Assembly: GCA_965197385.1 (NCBI GenBank)
Contig: CBDANA010000006.1
Coordinates: 372,001-436,000, forward strand
Source of the DNA: G963667915 sp965197385
GTDB taxonomy: Bacteria; Acidobacteriota; Vicinamibacteria; Vicinamibacterales; UBA823
Direction: 5' to 3'
Length of the DNA stretch: 64,000 nt
The notes beneath the pieces are model-generated. The model did not search any database. It saw nothing but the letters and a program-made list of their open reading frames with translations, and was not told the DNA's origin. Numbering within the stretch: the first letter of the stretch is position 1; each line of letters begins with the position of its first letter. A program made the translations under genes and the position numbers. Below, one piece after another: positions 25,733 to 33,681 of this stretch.

Positions 25733-26692
25733 ATGGTCGAATATATGCACGACGCTGACACACCCAAGGCTCTCATGGCTGCCATCCCCGCAGCTGTCGC
25801 TGCAGCCACCCCGACGACGCGCCACTTGGCCGACCACTCCCTGAGCCCGAACACCCGCGACGCCTACGCCCGCGCGCTGCGGCAATTCGATGCGTGGCGC
25901 GGCCCCGAAGTTGCCACTGACGCCACGTTGGCCGCCTACCTCGGGTGGCTGTTCGAGCAGGGCCGCGCGCCGGCCACGGCCGCGCTCGTGGTCGCCGCCG
26001 TCACCTTCCGCGCCACGCTGGCCGGGACCACGGTCCGCGGGCCCCAGACCGCGCGCGTGCTGGCCGGGTTTCGGCGCGACGGCGCCGACCGGGGCCGGGG
26101 CCAGGCCGCGCCGCTGACCGCCGATGGCCTCGCCGCCATCCTCGCCACCGCTGACCGTCCCCGCCGCACCGGCCGGGGCCTCGAAACCCCTGCCACCGCT
26201 GCCCGGCGGGGCGCCACCGATAAGGCCCTCGCAGCTGTGCTCTTCCAGGGCGGACTCCGCCGCAGTGAAGCGGCCGCCCTCGAGTGGCGCGACGTGGCGC
26301 CCACCGCCACCGAGGACGCGACTCTCGTGACAGTGCGCCGCTCCAAGACCGACCAGGAGGGCACCGCCGCCGACATGCGCTATCTCAAGCACGCCGCCGC
26401 CGCCGCCGTCCTCGCCCTTCGGCCTGCCGAGGTGGATCCCACCGCCCGCATCTTCGGCGGCCTGACGCCCCGGAGCCTCGGGCGCCGGTTCACGGCCGCG
26501 GCCAAGGCCGCTGGCATCGAGGCTCGGTTGACCGCGCACAGTGGCCGCGTCGGCCTCGCCTCCGAGCTCACCGCGCGGGGCGCCTCGACCACCGACGTGA
26601 TGCTCGCCGGGGCGTGGAAGACAGCGCGCATGGTCGCCCACTACTCCGCCGGCGCCCGCGCCGAACGGGGGGCCGTCGCCCGCTTCCTCTGA
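25733..26692 (+). CDS. Tyrosine recombinase/integrase, cassette-associated
   Basis: 319 residues, unlike the island integrase. The core-binding domain (LADHSLSPNTRDAYARALRQ, LAAYLGWLFEQGRAPATAAL) is followed by the catalytic domain: first Arg in LFQGGLRRSEAAALEW, HSGR box in LTAHSGRVGLASEL, Trp instead of the third His in AGAWKTARMVAHYSAG, and nucleophile Tyr in AHYS. The last ~87 codons plus about 240 bases of 3' flank are repeated at 29054-29576 beyond an LRR gene. The upstream IS21 scar and perfect -10 box suggest it is expressed from its own promoter. It may act on the flanking repeats; this is inference. Confidence 0.88.
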   Translation: MVEYMHDADTPKALMAAIPAAVAAATPTTRHLADHSLSPNTRDAYARALRQFDAWRGPEVATDATLAAYLGWLFEQGRAPATAALVVAAVTFRATLAGTTVRGPQTARVLAGFRRDGADRGRGQAAPLTADGLAAILATADRPRRTGRGLETPATAARRGATDKALAAVLFQGGLRRSEAAALEWRDVAPTATEDATLVTVRRSKTDQEGTAADMRYLKHAAAAAVLALRPAEVDPTARIFGGLTPRSLGRRFTAAAKAAGIEARLTAHSGRVGLASELTARGASTTDVMLAGAWKTARMVAHYSAGARAERGAVARFL

Positions 26693-26939
26693 CCGCGGGG
26701 GCTGCCTACGATCCCTGCAGTGCGCGAGCAGCCGTGCTGGTCCTGGAACGGCGGGATCACCTCGACCCCCGCCGCCCGCGCTCGGCGGCACACCCAAATC
26801 AGGCCGACAACCAGGCCGACGCAAAAAATGCCCGCAACCGATTGGCCGGTGTGAATTGTCTTCTGAGTTCTCGTGTGCTCGGCGACCGAACTTCGAAGTC
26901 CAAACCAATGGTTGAAAATAGGGGGGAAATAATCTCCAT
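26429..26939 (+). repeat. Recombinase 3'-end repeat, copy 1
   Basis: 511 bases covering the last part of the recombinase gene and its downstream flank, which contains AAAAAATGCCCGCAACCGAT, GTGCTCGGCGACCGAAC and AATAATCTCCAT. It is repeated directly at 29054-29576 at about 90%. Pieces of the same flank also occur at about 25030-25066 and 25258-25315, giving at least three copies of the flank. Confidence 0.85.
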
Positions 26940-27001
26940 AGAAAAAAGGGAGATTAATTTCCCAGGGCGGAAACTTAATCTCGCAGGGGAAAGAATTTCC
27001 A

Positions 27002-27083
27002 GGCACCGTTCAGCGTGTCGAAGCGGTGCAGCCAGAAACACTGTTCCTTCACTGTCCGGATGAACCGCTCGATTCGGAAATCT
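27002..27083 (-). pseudogene. Integrase-core transposase fragment
   Basis: The minus frame reads DFRIERFIRTVKEQCFWLHR FDTL. RIERF.RTVKEQC is typical of the last catalytic Glu region of IS481/IS3-like integrase cores. Only about 27 codons remain, next to the end of repeat copy 1. Confidence 0.45.
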
Positions 27084-27087
27084 TAGG

Positions 27088-27205
27088 GAACACGAGGGCG
27101 CCTCGGTGGACTTCACGGTGTCACTGTCGGTAGCGAGCGAGCAGACGGTGACGGTTCAGTACGCGACCTCGAGCGGCACGGCGACGAGCGGCACCGTGTA
27201 CGCCC
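27088..27205 (+). pseudogene. Calx-beta domain fragment
   Basis: The frame HEGASVDFTVSLSVASEQTV, TVQYATSSGTATSGT is the characteristic Calx-beta/cadherin-like repeat of large secreted or surface proteins. Only one partial repeat remains, opposite in direction to the LRR gene that follows. Confidence 0.5.
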
Positions 27206-27373
27206 GCCACCGGCTGCACTTGCCGAACTGGCCTCGTACTTCCAGTCTGCTTGCTTCAGAAATACGACATCGACGCCCCAGACGATGACCGGCTTGCCCT
27301 GCTCGAATCGCCCCGTTGTACTGAGGCTCGCCGACGAACGGCTGGCTGTGCGTGCTGCTCCGATGCGCGACTT

Positions 27374-28999
27374 TCACTCTCCCGCCAGCGGGGTGCCATC
27401 AGAGTCCCGGCAGAAGTCGAATGGGGACGACTCCAGATAGCCGGGGTTCCCTTTTAAGTCACCGGCGACCCCCCGTGCCTCCACCTCATCGAGCAGGGCT
27501 CCCGGCAGCGTCGCAAGGGCGTTGTTCTGAAGATCTAAAGTCTTCAGCGCGGTGAGGCTGCGGAACACGTCTGCCGGTAGCGTCATTAGAACGTTGTTTT
27601 GAAGACAGAGCTCCTGCAAGTTGGCGAGGTCGCGGAACAGGTCCGCTGGAAGCGTCGTCAGGGCATTGTCCTGAAGATAGAGCTCCTGCAGACTTGTGAG
27701 ACCCGCAAGGTCGTGCGCTTCGAAAGCCGTCAGCCCCTTGCCCGATAAGTCAAGGGTGACGATCGCCTCCAAGTGCGCATCGGTCACCAGCCTGCAGTCG
27801 TCGCCAATGTCATCAATTTCAATCTCATCCGGCACGAGTGCACAGTTGTGAATGTCCATTAGTGCTTCCAGGATGGCGTCCTTCACCGCCGGCGTCCTGT
27901 CGCAGATCCCCTCTCCAGTCATCGCAATGCTGTCGTCGTTAGTAAAGCCTGGGTTATCGATTAACTGGATCATGGCCACCTGTGCCTTCCAATACAGGAA
28001 GCGACACACGTCTGCTGGCACCGTCCTCAGGGCGTTTTCAGAAAGATCGAGTCCCTGCAGCTCAGTGAGGTCGCAGTGGCGAAATACACTCGTCGGTAGC
28101 GTCGTCAGGGCATTGCCGTGAAGATCGAGCTCCTGCAAATCGGTGAGGCCGTGGAACACGACTGCCGGCAGCGTCGTCAGGGCATTGCTGTGAAGATCGA
28201 GCTCCTGCAAATCGGTGAGGCCGTGGAACACGACTGCCGGCAGCGTCGTCAGGGCATTGTTGTGAAGATCGAGCTCTCGCAGACCAGTGAGGCCGTGGAA
28301 CACGTCCGCCGGCAGCGTCGCCAGGGCATTATGAGAAAGAAGGAGGGACCGCAGTGCGGTGAGGTTGCGGAACACACCCGCCGGCAAGGTCGTCAGGGCG
28401 TTGTTGTGAAGATGGAGAGTCTCCAGGTCGATGAGGTTACGGAACACGCCTGATGGCAACATCGTCATGGTGTTGTCCTGAAGCTCGAGGATCGCCAGCT
28501 TAGTGAGGTTATGGAAGACGTCCACCGGCAGCGTCGTCAGAGTGTTGCCCTGAAGGAAGAACATCTCCAGCTTGGTAAGGTTGCGGAACACGTCCGCCGG
28601 TAGCGTCGTGAGAGCGTTTTCAGAAAGATCGAGAATCTCCAGCTCAGTGAGGTCATGGAAGACGTCCACCGGCAGCGTCGTCAGGGTGTTGCCCTGAAGG
28701 AAGAGCATCTCCAGCTTGGTAAGGTTGCGGAACACGTCCGCCGGCAGCGTCGTGAGGGCGTTGTTGTGAAGATCGAGGCGCTTCAGGTGCGTAAGGCCTG
28801 TAAAATCGCCCACTTGAAGGGTCGTCAGCCCCTTACCCGATAGGTTAAGGGTGGCGATTGCTTCCAGGTGCGCACCGCTCACGAGCGTGCAGTCGCTGAC
28901 GCTAGAAATTGCGGACAGAATCCCATCCTGCACCTGCTGCGTGCGATCGCAAACCCCTGTGTCGGAGCCTTGCTGCATGGTGAAGAGGGTGGATTGCAT
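27374..28999 (-). CDS. Leucine-rich repeat protein, two LRR blocks
   Basis: 541 residues. There are two units, each opening with a Cys-containing cap (VCDRTQQVQDGILSAI... DCTLVSGAHLEAIATLNLSG, and ICDRTPAVKDAILEAL... DCRLVTDAHLEAIVTLDLSG). The first is followed by about eleven 24-residue repeats of the LxxLPADVFxxLTxLxxLxLxxN type; the second by three. The cap and repeat style belong to bacterial surface/secreted LRR proteins with eukaryote-like binding roles. No signal peptide is visible, and the reading frame begins next to the second recombinase repeat, so the N-terminus is probably lost. Very regular DNA repeats here can recombine and change repeat number. Confidence 0.83.
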   Translation of the reverse strand: MQSTLFTMQQGSDTGVCDRTQQVQDGILSAISSVSDCTLVSGAHLEAIATLNLSGKGLTTLQVGDFTGLTHLKRLDLHNNALTTLPADVFRNLTKLEMLFLQGNTLTTLPVDVFHDLTELEILDLSENALTTLPADVFRNLTKLEMFFLQGNTLTTLPVDVFHNLTKLAILELQDNTMTMLPSGVFRNLIDLETLHLHNNALTTLPAGVFRNLTALRSLLLSHNALATLPADVFHGLTGLRELDLHNNALTTLPAVVFHGLTDLQELDLHSNALTTLPAVVFHGLTDLQELDLHGNALTTLPTSVFRHCDLTELQGLDLSENALRTVPADVCRFLYWKAQVAMIQLIDNPGFTNDDSIAMTGEGICDRTPAVKDAILEALMDIHNCALVPDEIEIDDIGDDCRLVTDAHLEAIVTLDLSGKGLTAFEAHDLAGLTSLQELYLQDNALTTLPADLFRDLANLQELCLQNNVLMTLPADVFRSLTALKTLDLQNNALATLPGALLDEVEARGVAGDLKGNPGYLESSPFDFCRDSDGTPLAGE

Positions 29000-29053
29000 G
29001 AGAGTGGGTCAAAACTCTATCACTACGCGTCGCGACTGTTAGCAGAGAACTAC

Positions 29054-29576
29054 GAGGTGGAGCCCACCGCCCGCGTCTTCGGCGGCCTGACGCCCCGGAG
29101 CCTCGGGCGCCGGTTCACGGCCGCGGCCAAGGACGCTGGCATCACCGCCCGGGTGACCGCACACAGTGGGCGTGTCGGCCTCGCCTCCGAGCTCACCGCG
29201 CGCGGCGCCTCGACCACCGACGTGATGCTGGCCGGGGCGTGGAAGACGGCGCGCATGATCGCCCACTACTCCGCCGGGGCCCGCGCCGAACGCGGGGCCG
29301 TCGCCCGCTTCCTCTGACCGCGGGGGCTGCTTACCATGCGGCCGTGGCCCAGTGACGCGAGCAGCCGTGCTGGTCCTGGGACGGCGGGATCACTCCGACC
29401 GCCGCCGCCTGCGCTCGGTGGCACACCCAAAATCAAGCCGACGACCCGGCCGACGCAAAAAATGCCCGCAACCGATCGGCCGGTGCGAATTGTCTTCTGA
29501 GGTCTCGTGTGCTCGGCGACCGAACTTTGAGGAAGTCCGAACCAATGGTCGAAAATATAGGGGAAAATAATCTCCA
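29054..29576 (+). repeat. Recombinase 3'-end repeat, copy 2 (truncated recombinase)
   Basis: Direct repeat of 26429-26939. Codons 29054-29317 give PTARVFGGLTPRSLGRRFTA through AERGAVARFL, the last ~87 residues of the recombinase including HSGR and the nucleophile Tyr but no core-binding domain. The downstream flank is kept up to AATAATCTCCA, where an IS3 element has inserted at 29577. Confidence 0.9.
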
Positions 29577-30475
29577 TGAATCGTACCGGGTTTCTCGGAG
29601 ACCTCATTGCTTGGGAGGATGGGGTCTATGGGACGTCCAAGTCGGTTTTCTCCGGAAGTGCGCGAACGTGCCGTCCGGATGGTCGAGGAGCACCGGGAGG
29701 CCCACGCCTCAGAGTGGGCGGTGCTGCAGTCGGTGGCGCCGAAGCTCGGCTGCACGGCGGAGACGCTGCGGAAGTGGGTGCGGCAGGCGCAGCGTGATGC
29801 TGGGCATCGGCCGGGCCTGACGACGAGCGAGCGGGAGCGGTTGAAGGAGCTGGAGCGCGAGGTCCGTGAGCTGAAGCGGGCGAATGAGATCCTGCGGAAA
29901 GCGTTCGCGTATTTCGCCCAGGCGGAGCTCGACCGCCGGAGGACGTCGCCACGATGGTCCAGTTCATCGCCGACCATCGCGCCGTGTTCGGGGTCGAGCC
30001 GATCTGCGCCGTGCTGCCGATCGCCCCGTCGACGTATCATCGCCATCGGCACCAGCGGACACACCCGACGCGCCGGTCCGCACGGGCGCAGCGCGACGAT
30101 CAGCTCCGCGTCGAGATTCAGCGGGTCTATGACGCGCACCAGCAGGTCTACGGCCCCCGGAAAGTCTGGAAGCAGCTGCGGCGGGACGGCGTCCGCGTGG
30201 CGCGCTGCACCGTGGCGCGCCTGATGCGCGCGATGGGCCTTGCCGGGGCCGTCCGGGGCCGGGCCTGGGTCACCACGACCCCCGCAGGTGAGGGCGGTCG
30301 CCCGGTGGACCTCGTTGACCGCCGATTCGTGGCCACCCGTCCGAATCAGCTCTGGGTCTCCGATTTCACGTACGTCGCAACCTGGGGCGGCTTTGGCTAC
30401 GTCGCGTTCGTCATCGACGTGTTTGCGCGACGCATTGTGGGCTGGCGGGTGTCGGCCTCCATGCGCACGGACTTC
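29577..30475 (+). mobile_element. IS3-family element, 3'-truncated copy
   Basis: It begins with the terminal repeat TGAATCGTACCGGGTTTCTC shared with the complete copy at 53855-55164 (opposite strand). orfA starts at 29628 (GRPSRFSPEVRERAVRMVEE, leucine-zipper LKELEREVRELKRANEILRK). Its stop, TAG in the complete copy, reads TCG here, so the frame runs on out of phase. orfB (from 29954, QFIADHRAVFGVEPICAVLP, SDFTYVATW) is intact up to SASMRTDF at 30475, then ends at a short inverted repeat (CACGGAC/GTCCGTG). The last ~110 residues of the transposase are missing, so the element is dead. Confidence 0.88.
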
Positions 30476-30712
30476 ACCGTCCGTGACTTCCGCACGGACT
30501 GTCTCTGGGAGTTGAAAACAATCAAGGACGCCTAGCCGGACCTGCACCTACCAGACGGTCAAGGGAGCGCTAGTTGTTTTGCCCTCATCGCCGCGCATCG
30601 CGCCGTCGCAACTGCGCCTCGTGGAATAGCGCCCGTGTCGGGCTCGAGCAGCAGCGGGCCGACGCCGACCAATAGCCGAAGCCGATGAGGACGTGAAACG
30701 GAGCGCACCATC

Positions 30713-31300
30713 ATGGAAACACCGAACGAGATTTCTCGAAGCGAGGATCTGAAGAGGGGGATGCGAGCGGCCCTTGAACAGACGATCAAAATCCGAGTCG
30801 AGCGGTACTTGGAGGTAGCGCACCAAGGCGTCATCCCGAATCACCATTTCGCAGCAGCATCGTCGGAGTGCATCAATTTGTATCGGAACGGGTATCTGCT
30901 TAGTGCAGTGATGGTGTCGCAATCTGTCACCGAAGGCGTATGGCGCTTCGTGTTGGAACGAAATCAGATTCAGCCTGACGTTGATCGCCCAGCCGTTGCG
31001 GCAGCGCTTGTCGAGCAGAAGATCATCTCGACTGAGTGCGCTGAAGCGTTTGGCAGAATATGGCACAGCTTTCGGAATGACGTGCACCACATGAACGTGA
31101 GTGTCAGCGCAGTGCCCTTTCGAGACCTTGCAAGGCGGAACAGGGTTGATCTGGCCGCTATCGAAAGGGAGATCTTCGCGTTCACATTCAACAACGGAAA
31201 GCTCGTCCCAGTTCAACCGCGCTATTGGGATCTTCAAGCGGACGGTACGACGTCAGCGTTCCTTCGGAATCCATGGATCGGCGAGCGCGCTGCACCCTGA
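30713..31300 (+). CDS. HEPN-like protein of unknown function
   Basis: 195 residues. A helical body (CINLYRNGYLLSAVMVSQSV TEG, LVEQKIISTECAEAFGRIWH) leads into FRNDVHHMNV, an RxxxxH pattern like the catalytic motif of HEPN ribonucleases and DUF4145-type proteins. The motif placement after a helix rich in apolar residues fits. A GGAG-like site lies before the ATG. No partner nucleotidyltransferase or antitoxin is adjacent; the neighbours are an IS3 scar and a metalloprotease, in a defence-rich island. A toxin or phage-sensing RNase is plausible but not shown. Confidence 0.58.
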   Translation: METPNEISRSEDLKRGMRAALEQTIKIRVERYLEVAHQGVIPNHHFAAASSECINLYRNGYLLSAVMVSQSVTEGVWRFVLERNQIQPDVDRPAVAAALVEQKIISTECAEAFGRIWHSFRNDVHHMNVSVSAVPFRDLARRNRVDLAAIEREIFAFTFNNGKLVPVQPRYWDLQADGTTSAFLRNPWIGERAAP

Positions 31301-31614
31301 CCGTCGCGGCGCATCCGTCGCGAGCCGGCGCTGTTCGGCGGCCGGCGTTGTAGCGCCGAGAGATTGCCCCGTGATGGGCGAACGCGGGGCGGTGACGTGG
31401 TGCGGGCGCTCGTGATGGTCGACCGGCGGCAGGCCGTGGTGTAGCTTGGGCGGTGTATTGATTGGGCAGTACATGATCTTCAAAACGTAAGGATACACCC
31501 CGACGTTGTCGTTCTCTTCGGAGGTGACCGGCAGCCGCCCATCCCTCGCCGACGCCCGCAGCGTCTTGACGTGCACCCCGGGTCAGTTGGTCGAATCGGC
31601 GCGCGTGCTTGTTC
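31301..31614. other. Intergenic stretch with an HTH scrap
   Basis: No complete gene. On the minus strand about 31510-31590 reads HVKTLRASARDGRLPVTSEE, like the recognition helix of an excisionase/HTH_17 protein, without start or continuation. Confidence 0.35.
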
Positions 31615-32646
31615 TTAACGTTCCACGTGTCCTAGATCCACCTTCTTTTTCCGCAACTTGAGTCGCTTTCGCCCCATCTGCTCGATGAGCCCGGCTGACT
31701 TCAACACGCAGTCCAGGCTGATGGGCGGCGTGCGTGCGTGGCTCTTGATGTATTCGGCCAGATACTCGTGCGAGGGATTCTCGATCCCAAGCCTGCTGCA
31801 CAGGAGGAATGCCACGGATTCGGCTTCGAATTCCCGCACGGCTTCGGAGAGGCCACGACGGTCCGGCCACCAGTTGTCGTTTGGCGTCCCCAGATGACCA
31901 CAGTAGAGATGCGCGAGTTCGTGTGCCAGCGTCACGTATTTCGCCTCTGGAGAGTGCGTGGAGTTCAGGAGCAACTCGTACCGCACAGCCATGTCGCGGT
32001 AGGCGGGTTCTGGACGTGCCCTGATCTGGAACCTGACAGTTGCACCGGGTCTCGCCACGCCAACTTGACCGGCGCTTTGTGAGCCGGCGTCGCGTGCTTC
32101 GACGCGGACGCCATCCCGCTTAGCATTTTCGATTGAGCGGGTCAGTTGGTTGCCCACCTGTCCAGCACGTACTTCGAAGGGGTGCGTGACGTTCCGAGGT
32201 AGAGGCGCTGCACCCGGGAGAGGTTCCGTGTCGCTGGCGTCGAACACGAACATCACCGGCCCCCGTGGCTGGAGGAGCACGATGGGCCGAGCGCCGGGCC
32301 TGATCCGATACCCATAGTCTCGCGCCCAGCGATACGCGGGTGCCACGTAGCTAGCTCCAGGCTTCTGAGTGTGTGCGAGCATCGCATTGAACGGTGAGTA
32401 CAGTCGAAAACGCGCGATGAAGCGCATCAGGTCCTGGAACTCCTTGCAACTGTCGTACTGGAGAGCGAACTGGAACAACTCGTCCAGCGCACGTTGCGCG
32501 GCGGTACGATCCCACTCGGTGGCTGCGCTTCGACCGTTCTCCCACCGGGTGTCCTGGCTCGAAGACCATCGCCGATGATCGACGTATACCTGAAGAAGGC
32601 GTTCTCGACTCGCGCGTGCTGATGGTCGCGTGACGTCTGCTTCCAC
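31615..32646 (-). CDS. ArdC/ImmA-IrrE-like zinc metalloprotease with IS5-derived start
   Basis: 343 residues. The N-terminal part resembles the ArdC antirestriction DNA-binding region (CKEFQDLMRFIARFRLYSPF, YVAPAYRWARDYGYRIRPGA RPI). The C-terminal part has the zinc motif TLAHELAHLYCGH and a downstream Glu in REFEAESVAFLLCSRLG, as in IrrE/ImmA peptidases. The first ~40 residues are encoded by IS5 sequence read out of phase; natural similarity begins around TEWDRTAAQRALDELFQFAL. So the element supplied a new start or simply truncated the gene. Family roles are cleavage of regulators or protection from restriction. Confidence 0.7.
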   Translation of the reverse strand: MEADVTRPSARASRERLLQVYVDHRRWSSSQDTRWENGRSAATEWDRTAAQRALDELFQFALQYDSCKEFQDLMRFIARFRLYSPFNAMLAHTQKPGASYVAPAYRWARDYGYRIRPGARPIVLLQPRGPVMFVFDASDTEPLPGAAPLPRNVTHPFEVRAGQVGNQLTRSIENAKRDGVRVEARDAGSQSAGQVGVARPGATVRFQIRARPEPAYRDMAVRYELLLNSTHSPEAKYVTLAHELAHLYCGHLGTPNDNWWPDRRGLSEAVREFEAESVAFLLCSRLGIENPSHEYLAEYIKSHARTPPISLDCVLKSAGLIEQMGRKRLKLRKKKVDLGHVER

Positions 32647-33432
32647 CGTCGCCGTCCGATGCTCTTCACCGTGTTGATTGTGTGATCCCGAGCGCTTGAC
32701 CGCGGCCTCCGTCGGGACACCCTGGCCGTCTTGGTCGGCGGGACCACGACGGTCGCGCCCCGTGCACCGGCCGCATCGTAGAAGCCAACCGTGTCGGAGG
32801 CTGCGTCCGCGGTGACGCTCGCGATGTCGTCGTTGACGGCCTCGATCAGCTCGACGCCCGTCGTCGCGTCATCGACCGTCGCGTCCGTGAGCGCGTGAGC
32901 GACGATCACACCGGTGTGATCAACACCCACATGGCGTGTCTTCCACCCGCGCGTGCCACGGCCTCCATGTTTCGCAGTGGCCCATTCACCCTCGCCGGCA
33001 ATCGACAGGCCAGTGCTGTCGATGATGAGATGAAGGCCTGCGCGCCGTGGAACGCCCCGAAGCCTTCGGTCGAGGTGGTGGCCACGACGGGACAGCGTCG
33101 TGTGATCAGGCGACCGAAGGTCGAGTCCCATCAGCACGCAGAGCGACGTGAGACAGCCCGCTGTCTGACGGCGCGGGAGATGGAAGAGAAGACGCAGCGT
33201 CAAGGCGGACTCGATCGCGAGGTCCGAGTACTTCCGCTGCGCGCCTCGCGTGCCCGCTCCGTCAGGGTCCCAGGCGGCGAGGGCCGCCGGGGACAACCAG
33301 ATGGTGATGTCGCCTCGACAGACCAGCGCGCGATCATAGGCGGCCCAGTTCTAGACGTGGTACTTTGTCTCGTACGTGGGATGGACTCTCGACTTCATCC
33401 ATCCAGTCTGGTCTGCCCCCTCGCAACCTCAC
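32530..33432 (-). pseudogene. IS5-family transposase, inactivated copy
   Basis: Related to the copy at 57533-58536: GDITIWLSPAALAAWDPDGA, RKYSDLAIESALTLRLLFHL, LIIDSTGLSIAGEGEWATAK, ENAFFRYTSIIGDGLRARTP. Near 33354 the codon AAG of the other copy (KNW) is TAG, an in-frame stop, and the 3' end is cut inside the ArdC-like gene. The element starts near 33432, where similarity to the other copy stops. Confidence 0.85.
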
Positions 33433-33681
33433 TCCAGATTCGTGCACCAACGCCGCTCCGGCCGAGCGTGTGCACGCGCTGGTCGTTGTCGCCGCGCACC
33501 AGTTGGAAGGGCTCGGTTTTCCGATCGGGCGGGTACACCTCGGTTTCGAGAATCATCAGCCGTCGGGTCCCCTCGACGTTCGTCGCGTGTTTGAGAGTGC
33601 CAGTTCACGGTGTTTCCTGAGTGCGATTGCTCGCCGTGCTGGCCCACCCGCTCTTTGTAGGTCCACGCTCGATACGACGCC

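Noticed and set aside
25733..26692. Integron integrase
   Set aside because: No IntI-specific additional domain recognised, no attI or typical attC (GTTRRRY) sites seen; the flanking repeats are copies of the recombinase 3' end.
25688..26908. 406-codon minus-strand frame opposite the recombinase
   Set aside because: Gly/Arg-rich shadow without motifs; the plus strand encodes the tyrosine recombinase.
32646..33296. Alternative reading that the IS5 transposase is intact through 32427
   Set aside because: Its last ~40 codons are the shadow of the metalloprotease gene and an in-frame TAG near 33354 interrupts the start.
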